Below are positions 35,600 through 45,557 of a stretch of DNA of 64,000 bases, piece after piece. Both the position numbers and the translations under genes were made by a program. The stretch lies in NCBI RefSeq assembly GCF_019697375.1, contig NZ_JAHCDI010000004.1, positions 607,324 through 671,323 on the forward strand. Direction: 5' to 3'. The notes under the pieces were generated by a model, which saw nothing but the letters and a program-made list of their open reading frames with translations, made no database searches and was not told where the DNA came from. How positions within the stretch are numbered: position 1 is the stretch's first letter; each line of letters opens with the position of its first letter. This DNA comes from Micromonospora tarapacensis. Its GTDB lineage: Bacteria; Actinomycetota; Actinomycetes; Mycobacteriales; Micromonosporaceae.

Positions 35600-37455
35600 T
35601 TAGGAGCGGGTGCGGCGGGGGCGGTAGGTGGTGACCACGCTGGGTAGGCCGCGGCGGACGATGCCGGCCCAGTCGGTGTCGCCGCGCAGCACCGCCGCCG
35701 CCGTCTTGCGGGCCTGGTCGACGGTGAAGTGCGGAGGCATCATCAGCTCGGCCGGGTCGACCAGCGCGTTGATCACGGTGGGCCGGTCGGCGCGCAGTGC
35801 CCGGTCCCAGACGTCGGACACCTGGTCGGGGTGGTCGACCAGTTCGCCGCGCAGCCCCAGCACCTCACCCCACTGGTGGTACGCGATGTCGGGCAACTGC
35901 TGGCTGTCCGGGAACATCGGCGTGCCCTCGGTCGAGCGCTGCTCCCAGCTGACGAACGCCAGGTCCCGGTTGTTGAGCACCAGCACCACGAACCGCGGGT
36001 CGGCCCAGCCCCGCCAGTACTTGGCCACCGTGATCAGTTCGTTGATCCCGTTCATCTGCATCGCGCCGTCGCCGATCAGGGCCACCAGCGGGCGGTCGGG
36101 GTGGGCGAACTTGGCCGCTAGGGCGTACGGCATGGCACCACCCATGGACAGCAGGGTGCCGGACAGGCTGGCCAGCATTCCCGGCCGGACCTTCAGGTGC
36201 CGGGCGTACCAGGCGGTGGTGGTGCCGCAGTCCACGGCGAGCATCACGTCGTCGGGCAGCCGCTCGCTGAGGCTGGCGAAGAGCAGCTGCGGGTTGACCG
36301 GGTCGGCCTGCTGCTCCGCCAGCTCGCGCTGCGACTGCCGCCAGGCGGCGGTGGCCCCGGCGATGGTCTGCCGCCAGCGGGTCGGCCCCGCCCCGGGCCC
36401 AACTCGCGCAGCAGTGCCCGCAGGGTGGGCGCGGCGTCGCCGGTCAGGTTCACCTCGGTCGGGTAGCGCAGACCGAGCAGGGTGGCGTCGTGGTCGATCT
36501 GCACCGCCCGAGCCTGGCCCGGCGGCGGGTAGAACTCCGAGTACGGCATGTTGCTGCCGACGATGAGCAGCCGGTCGCACTGGTTCATCAGCTGCCAGCT
36601 GGGCCGGGTGCCGAGCAGGCCGATGGCGCCGGTCACCCACGGCTCCCGGTGGTCCACCGCGGTGAACCCGAGCAGCGCCGTCGCCACCCCCGCGCCGAGG
36701 CGGTGGGCCACCTCGCGTACCTCGTTCTCGGCGCCGAGGGCACCCTGGCCGACCAGCATCGCCACCCGCTCGCCGCTGCCGAGCACCTCGGCGGCCTGCC
36801 GGACGTCCGCCTCCGGTGGCACCGTCGGGCCACTGCTCGGCACGCTGCTGGTGTGGTAGTAGCCGTGCGCGTGCGGCGGGTTCGGCATCGCGTCCAGGTC
36901 CTGCACGTCGAGCGGCAGGACCAGCGCCGTGACGGTGCGCCGGGCCAGCGCCGTCCGGCAGGCGCGGTCCACCAGGTGCCGGACCTGGGACGGGTGGTCG
37001 AGCTGGGCCAGGAACGCCGCGGCGACATCCTTGTAGAGGGCGAGCAGGTCCACCTCCTGGTAGTAGCCGCCGCCCTCGGCGGTGAGCGCGGTGTGTCCCA
37101 CCAACGCCACCACCGGTTGGTGGTCCAGCTTGGCGTCGTAGAGGCCGTTCAGGGCGTGGATGGCACCCGGCCCACTGGTGACCAGCACCGCACCGATCGG
37201 CCCGCCGCCGTACTTGACGTGCGCCGAGGCGGCGAACCCGGCGGTCTCCTCGTGGCGCACCTGGACGAACTGCGCCAGCTCGTGGGTGCGTTGCAGGGCC
37301 GAGGTCATGCCGTTGATGCCGTCGCCCGGGAAGCCGAAGTACCGGCGGACGCCCCAGCAGGCGAGTCGCTGCACGACGTGGTCCGCGACCGTGGCCTCGC
37401 GGGGCAGGGGCCACGGGTCGGCCGGCACGAGAGTGCGGGCGTGGTCTGCGCTCAT
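35600..37455 (-). pseudogene. TPP-dependent pyruvate oxidase-like enzyme, frame broken once
   Basis: Thiamine-pyrophosphate enzyme of the PoxB/acetolactate-synthase type. N-terminal pyrimidine-binding domain contains GFPGDGINGM and VRHEETAGFAASAH (catalytic Glu); the C-terminal PP domain contains LIGDGAMQMNGINELITV (GDG...N motif) and VLNNRDLAFVSWEQ. The first two thirds and the rest lie in different frames. The change is at CCCC 36391-36394 (plus strand), where an extra base gives LGPGAGPTRWRQTIAG. ATG 37455. As written the gene is broken; a missing base in the record is at least as likely as real loss. Confidence 0.85.
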
Positions 37456-37570
37456 CGGGTACGCCTTTCCGGCCGGGCTACTCAAACGGAGTGGCCCGGT
37501 ATTCCCCGCATCTTCCTGGCGAAACACCCCAACCGGGATAGACCCGGCCTGCCGGAAGTGCCCGGCACTC

Positions 37571-37660
37571 GTACCCCTGACGAGGCCCCGTGCCGTGGGG
37601 CCTTGTCAGGGGTACGCGGGTCAGGCGCGCCTGGCGGAGCGGACGAACGACCGCCAGGCG
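37571..37660. other. Tandem strong hairpins
   Basis: First hairpin: 19-nt arms GTACCCCTGACGAGGCCCC and its near-perfect complement (37571-37589, 37597-37615, one G-U). Second: CGCCTGGCGG/CCGCCAGGCG (37628-37637, 37651-37660). They lie between the divergent TPP-enzyme and AlkZ-like genes. A GC3-biased frame ending at 37751 (ALFDRFLAGVRRGR) also suggests a gene remnant. Confidence 0.55.
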
Positions 37661-37782
37661 GCGCGACCTCCACCATCTCGACCCGCACGACGGTCCCGAG
37701 CCCCGGGCACTGTTCGACCGTTTCCTCGCCGGGGTCCGGCGCGGCCGGTGAAGTGTCTGGACACCGCACCAGGGTCGGCGGC

Positions 37783-38709
37783 ATGGTCGCTCACCACCTG
37801 ACGAGGGACGAGGCCCGCCGGATCGCGATCCACGCCCAACTGCTCGACGCCCCGCGCCCGACCGGACGCTGGTGGAGACCGTGGCCCACATCCGGCCGCC
37901 GTGCGACCTGCCCGCCGTGCTCGCCGAGGCCCGGGCCGAGACCCACCCGTCCAGCCGGGCCTGGATCGAGGAGAACGAGTCGTTCCGCCGCGACATCCTG
38001 GCGCTGCTGGCGGAGCGGGGACCGCTGCTCTCCCGGGACATCCCCGACACGAGCGTGGTGCCCTGGCCGTCGACGGGCTGGACCAACAACCGCAACGTCA
38101 CCAAGATGCTCGAATTGATGGCCCGTGGCGATCTCAGGCCGTAGGGGGCGGCAGCGCTACTGGCACCTACCCGAGCGGGTCTACGGCGCCGAGCAGCCCG
38201 AACTCGCCCTCGACGTCGCGATCCGGGTGCGCAACGAGCGTCGGCTCGCGGCGCTCGGCATCGCCCGCTCCGGCGGCACCCTGACCCCGGGTGAGTCGCC
38301 ATTCGTCGGCGACGCCGGTGAGGAGGCGGTCGTCGAGGGCACGCCCGGCACCTGGCGGGTCCATCCGGCGTACGTCGGCCTGCCGTTCGAGGGGCGCACC
38401 GCGCTGCTGTCCCCCTTCGACCGGCTGATCCACGACCGGGTACGCGCCGAGCAGCTGTTCGACTTCGAGTACCTCCTTGAGATGTACAAGCCTCGGGAGA
38501 AGCGCCGCTGGGGCTATTTCGCCCTGCCGGTCCTGCACGGGGATCGGCTGGTCGGCAAGCTGGACGACACCGCCGACCGCAAGGCCGGCACCCTGATCGT
38601 CAACGCCGTGCACGAGGACGTCCCCTTCACCGGTGCCATGGCCGCCGCCGTCCGCGCCGAGATCGAGAACCTCGCCGCCTGGCTCGGCCTCACGGCCACC
38701 GGCTGTTAG
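37783..38709 (+). pseudogene. AlkZ/YcaQ-like winged-helix DNA glycosylase remnant
   Basis: Similar to interstrand-crosslink DNA glycosylases with winged-helix repeats. The N-terminus (MVAHHLTRDEARRIAIHAQ, then LVETVAH) is followed at once by RPPCDLPAVLAEAR, skipping about 70 residues found in homologues. Frames change near 37865 and again near 38140. The C-terminal part (RRGRQRYWHLPERVYG to the stop at 38709) is well kept. The internal loss plus frame changes suggest true decay, unlike the other broken genes here. Confidence 0.7.
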
Positions 38710-38809
38710 GCGTCTGGCTCACCGGACACGTTCCACCCGACCGGATCGTCGCGCGGGGTGGGATCCTGCCCGTGATGATGGGCTGAGGTGGGTCCGGCAG
38801 AATCGGCGG

Positions 38810-39619
38810 GTGCCCGTCCACCTGATCACCGAGCCCGACGACGAGCGGATCGCCGACTACCGCGCGCTGACCGACGTCGAGTTGCGGACCCGCTGGGAGC
38901 CGCCGCACGGCCTGTTCATCGCCGAGGGTGAGCTGGTGCTGCGCCGGGCGCTGCGGGCCGGCTACCCGGCCCGGTCGTACCTGGTCGACGCCAAGCGGGT
39001 CGACCAGCTCGCCGACCTCGACACCGGCGACGCCCCGGTCTACGCCGCGACGCAGGACGTGCTGCGGTCGGCCACCGGCTTCCACGTGCATCGGGGTGTG
39101 CTCGCCTCGTTCCGGCGCAAGCCGCTGCCGACCCCCGCCGAGGTGCTGGCCACTGCCGGACGGGTGGTGATCCTCGAAGACGTCAACAACCACACGAACC
39201 TGGGTGCCATCTTCCGGGCGGTGGCGGGACTCGGCGTGGATGCCGTGCTGCTCTCGCCCACCTGCGCAGACCCGCTCTACCGGCGCAGCGTACGGGTCAG
39301 CATGGGCGAGGTCTTCGCCGTGCCGTACGCAAAGCTGGAGCCGTGGCCGGCGGCGCTGGCCGAGGTGCGGGCCGCCGGGTTCACCGTGCTGGCCATGACC
39401 CCGGCCCCCGACGCGGTGCCGATCCAGCGGCTGGCACCGGCCCACCGAGCCCGTGCCGCGCTGCTGCTCGGCGCCGAGGGCGCGGGGCTGACCGGGGCGG
39501 CGATGGCGGCCAGCGACGTACGGGTGGTGATCCCGATGCGCCGCCGCGTCGACTCGCTGAACGTCGCCGCCGCCACCGCCGTGGCCTGTTGGGAACTGGG
39601 CCGCGACGACCCCTGTTAG
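38810..39619 (+). CDS. SpoU/TrmH-family RNA 2'-O-methyltransferase
   Basis: A 269-residue SPOUT methyltransferase. The N-terminal substrate-binding part (HGLFIAEGELVLRRAL, near residue 40) resembles L30e-like domains, and the knotted SPOUT motifs are VILEDVNNHTNLGAIFRA near 120, LLGAEGAGLT near 220 and IPMRRRVDSLNVAAATAV near 240. It methylates rRNA or tRNA ribose; exact target unknown. GTG 38810 chosen by the start of similarity. The upstream gap 38710-38809 has nothing notable. Confidence 0.88.
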   Translation: MPVHLITEPDDERIADYRALTDVELRTRWEPPHGLFIAEGELVLRRALRAGYPARSYLVDAKRVDQLADLDTGDAPVYAATQDVLRSATGFHVHRGVLASFRRKPLPTPAEVLATAGRVVILEDVNNHTNLGAIFRAVAGLGVDAVLLSPTCADPLYRRSVRVSMGEVFAVPYAKLEPWPAALAEVRAAGFTVLAMTPAPDAVPIQRLAPAHRARAALLLGAEGAGLTGAAMAASDVRVVIPMRRRVDSLNVAAATAVACWELGRDDPC

Positions 39620-39743
39620 TCCGGACGCCGTCGAGGCCCTCCGCCCCCGTCGCCGCCGGCCGGGCTGCTCTCCGCCGGGCCGGGCCGTCTGGCGGCTCTC
39701 CGCCGGGCCGGACGGTCGAGGTGCGCGGTGAGCTGCGGGTACC

Positions 39744-41641
39744 GTGTCGCCCGTGTTCCCTACCGTCCGTGAGGTCCTCGCGCTGGACCCGGTCCGCCAC
39801 GGCGCCCCGCGCCTGGTCGCCGGGGAGGCCGGGTTGGACCGCCCGGTGCGCTGGGTGCACGTCGCGGAGGTGCCCGACATCGCGACCCTGCTCGGCGGCG
39901 GCGAGCTGGTGCTCACCACGGGCATCGGGCTGCCCGGCGACGACGCCGGGCTGCGGGCCTTCATCGGCGAGTTGGCGGGCGTCGGTGTCTCCGGGCTCGT
40001 GGTGGAACTGGGCCGCCGCTACCCCAGCGAGGTACCCCGGGTGATGGTCGCCGCCGCCGAACGCCACGGCCTGCCGCTGGTGGAACTGCGCCGGGCCACC
40101 CCGTTCGTCCGGATCACCGAGGCGGTGCATGCGCTGATCGTGGACGCCCAGCTCACCGAGCTGCGCGCCACCGAGGAGATCCACCAGCGGTTCACCGAGC
40201 TGTCGGTGGAGGGTGCCGACCCGGGGGAGGTCCTGCGGCAGGCCGCCGAGCTGTCCGGCTGTCCGGTGGTGCTGGAGAACCTGTCCCGGCAGGTGCTCGC
40301 GTACGACCCGGCGGGGGAGAGCGCCGAGCTGCTGCTGGACGGATGGGAGCAGCACTCGCGGCGCATCCGGCCCGCCGGCCGCACCGCGTACGACGGGGAC
40401 AGCGGCTGGCTGGTCACCATGGTCGGTGCCCGGGGGCAGGACTGGGGCCGGCTGCTGCTGCGCTGGCCGGGCGGGGTGAACTGGCCGCCCCGGGGCGCCC
40501 GACCCGACCGGCACCGGCGTACCGGCCGTCGCGGCGCCGCCCACGCGGCTGACCATCCTGGTCGAGCGGGCGGCGTCCACGCTGGCCCTGGGCCGGCTGA
40601 TCCGACGCGACGCCGAGGGACTGGAGCGGCAGATCCACCGGACCCTGCTCACCGCCCTGCTCGACCACTCCCGCCCGGTGGATGAGGTGGCGCTGCGGGC
40701 CCGGGCTCTCGGGGTGGTGCTGGAACGTCGGCACCTCGTCGGGGTGGTGGTCCGTTACCGCGCCGACGACACGGCGGCGGAGGGCGGTCTGCTCGCGGAG
40801 GCGGGACCCACCGGTGAGGCACTCGAGGCGGCTCCGGACGCCGGCCCGGCCCGGCTGCGGGACCTCGCCGAGGCCGTCGGCCAGGCGTTGCGCGAGGCGC
40901 ACCTGACCGGGCTGACCAGCGCCGTGGACGACCAGGCGGTTGGCGCCCTGCTCGCCCTGCCCGATCCGGCGGGGAGGGGCGGGCGCTGTCCGCCTTCGCC
41001 GCCGCGCTGCGCCGGGCCCGCCCCGACCTGCACACCCGCCCCGATCCGCGGGCCCGTTCCGAGGCGCAGGCCCGGTCCGACGGTGCCGCCCGGTCCGATG
41101 GTGCCGCCCGGTCCGACGGTGTGGTCCGGTCGGAGGGTGTGGTCCGGCCCGACGGTGCGGTTCGGGCGAACACGGCTCGGCCGCGTCCCGGCGGTGGCCT
41201 GCTCATCGCCGCGGGATCCGGGGTGGGCAGCCTGCGGGAGGCGCGCCGCTCGCTGATCGAGGCCCGGCAGGTCGCCGACGCGGCCCGCCGGGATCGGCGA
41301 GACCTGCCGGTCTTCCGGTTGCCGCACGTCGGGCTCGCCGGTCTGCTACATCTGCTGCGCGACGAGCCCCGGGTGCAGACCTTCGTGGAACGGCAGCTCG
41401 GCGCGTTGCTGGCACACGACGCGCAGCACCACCGGGAGCAACTGCTCGGCACCCTGCGGGCGTACCTGGAACAGGGCCGGAACAAGTCGGCGGCGGCTGC
41501 CGCGGCGCACCTGTCCCGGCCGGCGTTCTACGAGCGGCTGGCCCGCATCGGCCGGATCCTCGACGTCGACCTCGACTCCGTCGACGCCTGCCTCTCCCTC
41601 CACGTCGCCCTCCTGGCCCTAGACGCCATCCGCACCCCTAA
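39744..41641 (+). pseudogene. PucR-type transcription regulator, frame broken three times
   Basis: Regulator with N-terminal PucR domain (PTVREVLALDPV, WVHVAEVPDIATLL) and C-terminal helix-turn-helix (NKSAAAAAAHLSRPAFYERLARIG) of the PucR/CdaR type. Frame changes lie at GGGG 40492-40495, GGGG 40971-40974 and CCCC 41635-41638; adding bases in these runs restores one protein ending at TAA 41639-41641. Five 18-bp repeats lie in the linker. Start GTG 39744 or 39753. Target genes unknown; nitrogen or catabolic genes are usual. Confidence 0.8.
41073..41162 (+). repeat. Five 18-bp repeats in the PucR linker
   Basis: CGGTCCGACGGTGCCGCC and four variants repeat every 18 bp and encode RSDGAA-type hexapeptides. 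Length variation between strains would only alter the linker. Confidence 0.85.
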
Positions 41642-43107
41642 CCCCCACCCACCCCCACCCGGCCGCGATCATGCAGTTGTGGCACCTGACAAAAGGCGCA
41701 GACGGGGCGAAACAACTGCCACAACTGCATGATCGGCGGAAAGGGGGCGGGGGTTAGGGGGTGAGGGTTTGGAGGGTTTTGGTGTAGGTGGGGGGATGTG
41801 GTGGGGGGCGGTGGAGGGGTGAAGGTGTCGGAGGTGGCGGCGGTGGACCAGGCGGTTTCCGGGACGGCGGCCACGAGTGCGCGGACGACGGGGGCGTGCC
41901 GCCAGTCGGGCTGCTCGGCGAGCAGGCTCAGCGCCACCACCGACTCCTCCACCTCGCCGACACACTCGAACGGCTTGTGCCCGTCCACGCCCAGTAGCTC
42001 GCGGTAACCGGGGATCTGCGCCTCGTCGGCGAGCAGGTCCCCGCCGAAGATGTGGGTGATCCGCTCGCGGGACATGAACGGCGCCAGAGCGAGGAAGACG
42101 AAACGGCACTTGGGGCAGTCGCGGCACCACCGCTCGCTGGCGTCCCGGAGCTTGAACGCCGCGTTGCAACTGGTCACCACGTCGTCGTAGCGGTCGATGC
42201 CGGCGAACAACCGGGCGATGTGCAGCTCCGACAGCGGGCGCAACAGGGAGAAGTACGGCTCGGCCAACCCGGCGTGCTCCGTCAGGGCCGCCCGTAGCAG
42301 CCCCTCGGCCACCACGCCCTTGGACCACTGGTGGTTGATCTCGTGACCGTTCCAGATCAGGTTGGGGTCCGACGCCGAGCGCTCGTTGGACATCACCACC
42401 GGACCCAGCCCGTGCAGCACGGCCGTGGCGACGGCGATCAGCGAGTTGATCGCGGTGACCGGGATGTGCCCGTTGCGGGCGCCGGCCGCGTTCAGGTCGA
42501 ACAGCACCGGGTCGATGCGGCGCCGGGCCGCGAGCGGGGCGAGCCCCGAGGCCTCGTTCACCGCCGTGATCACATGGTTCGGGTTGACCGAGAAGGGCAC
42601 CGGGTCGAGACCCGCCCGGCGCAGCGCCTCCAGGCTGACGATCGAGTCCTTGCCGCCGCCGACCGCCGACAGCGGGCGCCGGTCGGAGTTGTCGTACTCG
42701 GCCGCGGGCTCGACCCGGCCGGCCGGCACCCGCGGGGTCAGCTCCAGCACGTACGGCAGCCGGTTGCGGTACGCGTACTCGGCGAGGCCCTCGGTGTAGA
42801 CGGCCGTGACGAACTCGACGGCGGCCGGGCCGAGCGGAGCCGGCAGCAGCAGCTGCCCGGGCGCGACGGTCTTGTAGTAGCTGACCCCGGCCACGACGTG
42901 CAGCAGCTCCAGCACCCGGCCCAGCGCCGCCACCGCGGCGTCCGACGGGGACTCCGCCGGCACCGCGAATGTGATCACCTCGGTGAACCGCTGCTCGCCG
43001 TCCGGCCCGGTCAGGGCGTAGTCGAACAACGCCTCCCCGGTGGCGAGGTCGATCGAGTAGGACGGGAAGGTGAAGGCGTCCATCCGCCGGAGCTGCGTGT
43101 TGGGCAC
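41638..43107 (-). CDS. murL: UDP-MurNAc-L-Ala-L-Glu epimerase
   Basis: MurL-like enzyme that converts the L-Glu of UDP-MurNAc-L-Ala-L-Glu to D-Glu. A PP-loop-like SAVGGGKDSIVSLEALRRAG near residue 148 and a Cys-rich CRDCPKCRF near 330 are visible. It lies divergent to murD2, whose product adds L-Glu, so the pair replaces MurI/MurD here. GTG 43107 stands 5 nt after TAGTAT, a likely leaderless transcript start. The frame runs to 41638 through C-rich tracts and element B; GC3 favours an end at TAA 41754 (TYTKTLQTLTP) after a frame change near GGGGGG 41793. Confidence 0.85.
   Translation of the reverse strand: MPNTQLRRMDAFTFPSYSIDLATGEALFDYALTGPDGEQRFTEVITFAVPAESPSDAAVAALGRVLELLHVVAGVSYYKTVAPGQLLLPAPLGPAAVEFVTAVYTEGLAEYAYRNRLPYVLELTPRVPAGRVEPAAEYDNSDRRPLSAVGGGKDSIVSLEALRRAGLDPVPFSVNPNHVITAVNEASGLAPLAARRRIDPVLFDLNAAGARNGHIPVTAINSLIAVATAVLHGLGPVVMSNERSASDPNLIWNGHEINHQWSKGVVAEGLLRAALTEHAGLAEPYFSLLRPLSELHIARLFAGIDRYDDVVTSCNAAFKLRDASERWCRDCPKCRFVFLALAPFMSRERITHIFGGDLLADEAQIPGYRELLGVDGHKPFECVGEVEESVVALSLLAEQPDWRHAPVVRALVAAVPETAWSTAATSDTFTPPPPPTTSPHLHQNPPNPHPLTPAPFPPIMQLWQLFRPVCAFCQVPQLHDRGRVGVGGG
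41667..41734. repeat. GATCATG palindromic element B
   Basis: Perfect 18-bp arms GATCATGCAGTTGTGGCA (41667-41684) and complement (41717-41734), 32-nt centre. C-rich tract on the left (41635-41660), G-rich on the right (41741-41815). The arms share 16 nt with element A. Between the convergent PucR and murL genes, where it may terminate both. Confidence 0.85.
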
Positions 43108-43112
43108 ACGCC

Positions 43113-43118
43113 ATACTA
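43113..43118 (-). promoter_or_regulatory. -10 element of murL
   Basis: TAGTAT on the minus strand, 5 nt before the GTG start of murL. No ribosome site is present, so translation is probably leaderless. The 90-bp gap is shared with murD2. Confidence 0.5.
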
Positions 43119-43197
43119 GGCCCTGGTTCGTCCGGCCGTGCCCGGCTCTGCCGGACCCTGCCCGTGACCATGCCGCCGCCGCATCCGAGGAGAGCCC

Positions 43198-44547
43198 GTG
43201 CGCCTGTCTGACCTGCGCGGACGTAAAGTCGCCGTCTGGGGAGCCGGCCGGGAGGGACGGGCTGCGGTGACCGCGATCGCCGCCCACGGCCCGGCCGACC
43301 TGGTCGCCGTCGACGACAGCGCCAACTTCCTCTCGCTGCCCTGGGACGGGCCGCTGGCGGAGGCCGCCCCGCTGATCACCGGTGAGGAGGGCTTCGCCCG
43401 GCTGGCCGCCGCCGACGTGGTGGTTCGCTCGCCGGGGGTGCCGCAGACCCATCCGTGGCTGGTGGAGCTGCGTCGCCGGGGCGTGACCGTCACCCAGGGC
43501 ACCTCGCTGTGGATGGCCGACCACGGCGAGCGCACCATCGCGGTGACCGGCAGCAAGGGCAAGAGCACCACGTCGAGCCTGATCAGTCACCTGTTGACGG
43601 CGGTGGACCGGCCGAACGTCTTCGGCGGCAACATCGGCGTGCCGACCCTGGACCTGCCGGAGGCGGAGCTGTACGTGTTGGAGCTGTCCAGCTACCAGTG
43701 CAGCGACCTGACCGACTCGCCGCGGGTGGCGGTGGTCACCGCGCTCTTCCCCGAGCACCTCGACGCGCACGGCGGCGAGCGGGAGTACTACCGGGACAAG
43801 CTCAACCTGCTCGCGTACGGCCCCCGCACGGTGGTGGTCAACGGTGCGGACCCGCGGCTGGCGTTCGAGCTGGGCGATCGGGCTGCGGTGCGCGCCGGCA
43901 CGGCCGACTCGGTGAGCGTCGCCGCCGGCCCGGACGGTACGCCCTGGTTCCACCTGGTCGACCAGCCGCTCTTCCCCCGGGCGGTGCTGCCCCTGGTGGG
44001 CCGGCACAACGAGGGCAACCTCTGCGTGGCCCTGGCGGTGCTGGCCGCGCTCGGCGTGGATCTGGTCGACCGCAAGGACACCCTGGCCGTGGCGGTCGCC
44101 GAGTTCCAGGGTCTGGCCCACCGGCTGACCGAGATCGCCGACCCGTCGGGGCTGACCTTCGTCGACGACACCCTGGCAACCAGCCCGTACGCGGCCATCC
44201 ACGCCATCGACGCGTACGAGGGGCGGCCGTTGACCGTGATCGTCGGCGGCAACGACCGGGGTGTCGACTACGCCCCGCTGCGCGACCACCTGGCCGAGCG
44301 GGAGCTGACCGTGATCGGCATTCCGGACAGCGGCCCCCGGATCCTCGGGGCGCTCGACGGGCTGCCGAAGGTGCGTACCGAGCTGGTCGAGGACCTCACC
44401 GAGGCGGTGCAGCTGGCCCGGCGGGTCACCCCGGCCGGCGGTGTGGTGCTGCTGTCGCCGGCCGCGCCGAGCTACGGCCGGTTCCGCAACTTCGAGCACC
44501 GCTCGGAGGTCTTCGCCGAGGCCGTCCGCGCCACCGCCCCCGCCTGA
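43198..44547 (+). CDS. murD2: UDP-MurNAc-L-Ala--L-Glu ligase
   Basis: A 449-residue Mur ligase. VAVWGAGREGRAA is the N-terminal Rossmann motif, TGSKGKSTT (117-125) the ATP loop, LELSSYQCSD near 160 and LFPEHLDAHGG near 182 follow, and the C-terminal domain has VIVGGNDRGVDY. MurD2 adds L-Glu to UDP-MurNAc-L-Ala; the neighbouring MurL then epimerises it. GTG 43198 with GAGGAGAG upstream. Cytoplasmic step of peptidoglycan synthesis. Confidence 0.88.
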   Translation: MRLSDLRGRKVAVWGAGREGRAAVTAIAAHGPADLVAVDDSANFLSLPWDGPLAEAAPLITGEEGFARLAAADVVVRSPGVPQTHPWLVELRRRGVTVTQGTSLWMADHGERTIAVTGSKGKSTTSSLISHLLTAVDRPNVFGGNIGVPTLDLPEAELYVLELSSYQCSDLTDSPRVAVVTALFPEHLDAHGGEREYYRDKLNLLAYGPRTVVVNGADPRLAFELGDRAAVRAGTADSVSVAAGPDGTPWFHLVDQPLFPRAVLPLVGRHNEGNLCVALAVLAALGVDLVDRKDTLAVAVAEFQGLAHRLTEIADPSGLTFVDDTLATSPYAAIHAIDAYEGRPLTVIVGGNDRGVDYAPLRDHLAERELTVIGIPDSGPRILGALDGLPKVRTELVEDLTEAVQLARRVTPAGGVVLLSPAAPSYGRFRNFEHRSEVFAEAVRATAPA

Positions 44548-44573
44548 ACCCGGTGCCCCGGCCGGCCTGTGTC

Positions 44574-44630
44574 GATCATGACGTTGTTGCCACCCTCTGT
44601 CCGATTCTCCTGGTGACAGCTTCATGACCA
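44574..44630. repeat. Degenerate GATCATG element D
   Basis: GATCATGACGTTG...GCCACC at the left and GGTGACAGCTTCATGACC at the right form an imperfect inverted repeat after murD2. It shares the GATCATG end with elements A-C, with no long G/C tracts. Confidence 0.45.
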
Positions 44631-44704
44631 CGGCGGGCGCCGGAGGCCCGGGCTGGTGGTCGGGAGGTTCTACGCTGACGGGAGTCGCTGCCCGGAGGTG
44701 GTGG

Positions 44705-45550
44705 ATGGTCCAACTGCTGCGCCGCCCGCGTACGCACGCGGTCGGCATCGCACGGCTGATGGCATACACCGACCCGATCGCACTGATCGGTGTCGCCCTG
44801 TCGATCTCGCTCTCCGTGACGCTCGACCTGACCGGCGCCGCCACCGGCGTGGAGTCGTTGCTGGCCGGTCTGATGGGCATCACCATCTCGTTGCTGGTGG
44901 ACTCCATGGCCCGGGCCGAGCGTCGGTTCCAACTGCGGGCGCTGCTGGCCGGCCCGCACTGGCTGGTGCGGGCGGTCCCGGAACTCGCCACCGCCGCGAC
45001 CGAGGCGGTCGACCGCCATCCGGGCACCCGGGTCGCTGAGGAGACCCGGCGTCGGTTCGAGCGGTTCCACGCCGACCTCGGGCAGCTTCGTCAGGGACGC
45101 ATCCTCCGACCCGGCGAGGACTACCAGGACATGCTCGGCGCCACCCGGGACTGCCTACGGCAACTGGAGGCGCTCACCAACGTGCTGCCCCGGTTGGCCT
45201 GGTGGAGCGGTGACATCGGCCGGCGGTACTGGTCGGAGAACCTCGCCGCGCTGGCCCGGGGCGTGCAGATCACCCGGGTCTTCACCTACACCGAGTTCTC
45301 CGACGAGTTGGCGGAACTGGTGGCGACGCAGCGCCGGGCGGGCGTGCGGGTGGGTCTGCTGTCGACCGTCGCGGTCCCGGCCGACCTGCACGTCAACCTG
45401 ATCCGCTGGGACGGCACCGCGTGCTGGACGGCCGGCATGAGCGCGCACGGCGAGATCAACGAGCACCGGTTCTCGGTCAACGCCGTCGACCTCGCCCGGG
45501 CCGACGAGACGTTTCAGGCGTGCCTGAGCCGGGCCACCTTCGACACCTGA
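44705..45550 (+). CDS. Membrane protein with PLD-like C-terminal region
   Basis: A 281-residue protein. Two hydrophobic helices (about residues 22-40 and 50-66) are followed by an Arg-rich helical part and a C-terminal alpha/beta region (ITRVFTYTEFSDELAEL, GVRVGLLSTVAVPADL, FSVNAVDLARADETFQACL) resembling inactive PLD-like sensor domains. ATG 44705 has GGAGG 6 nt upstream. The next gene starts 7 bp after its stop. Confidence 0.65.
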   Translation: MVQLLRRPRTHAVGIARLMAYTDPIALIGVALSISLSVTLDLTGAATGVESLLAGLMGITISLLVDSMARAERRFQLRALLAGPHWLVRAVPELATAATEAVDRHPGTRVAEETRRRFERFHADLGQLRQGRILRPGEDYQDMLGATRDCLRQLEALTNVLPRLAWWSGDIGRRYWSENLAALARGVQITRVFTYTEFSDELAELVATQRRAGVRVGLLSTVAVPADLHVNLIRWDGTACWTAGMSAHGEINEHRFSVNAVDLARADETFQACLSRATFDT

Positions 45551-45557
45551 CGAAGGG

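Noticed and set aside
41638..45027. A 1129-codon open frame on the minus strand covering murD2 and beyond
   Set aside because: Only the murL part has family similarity and GC3 bias; the rest is antisense to murD2.
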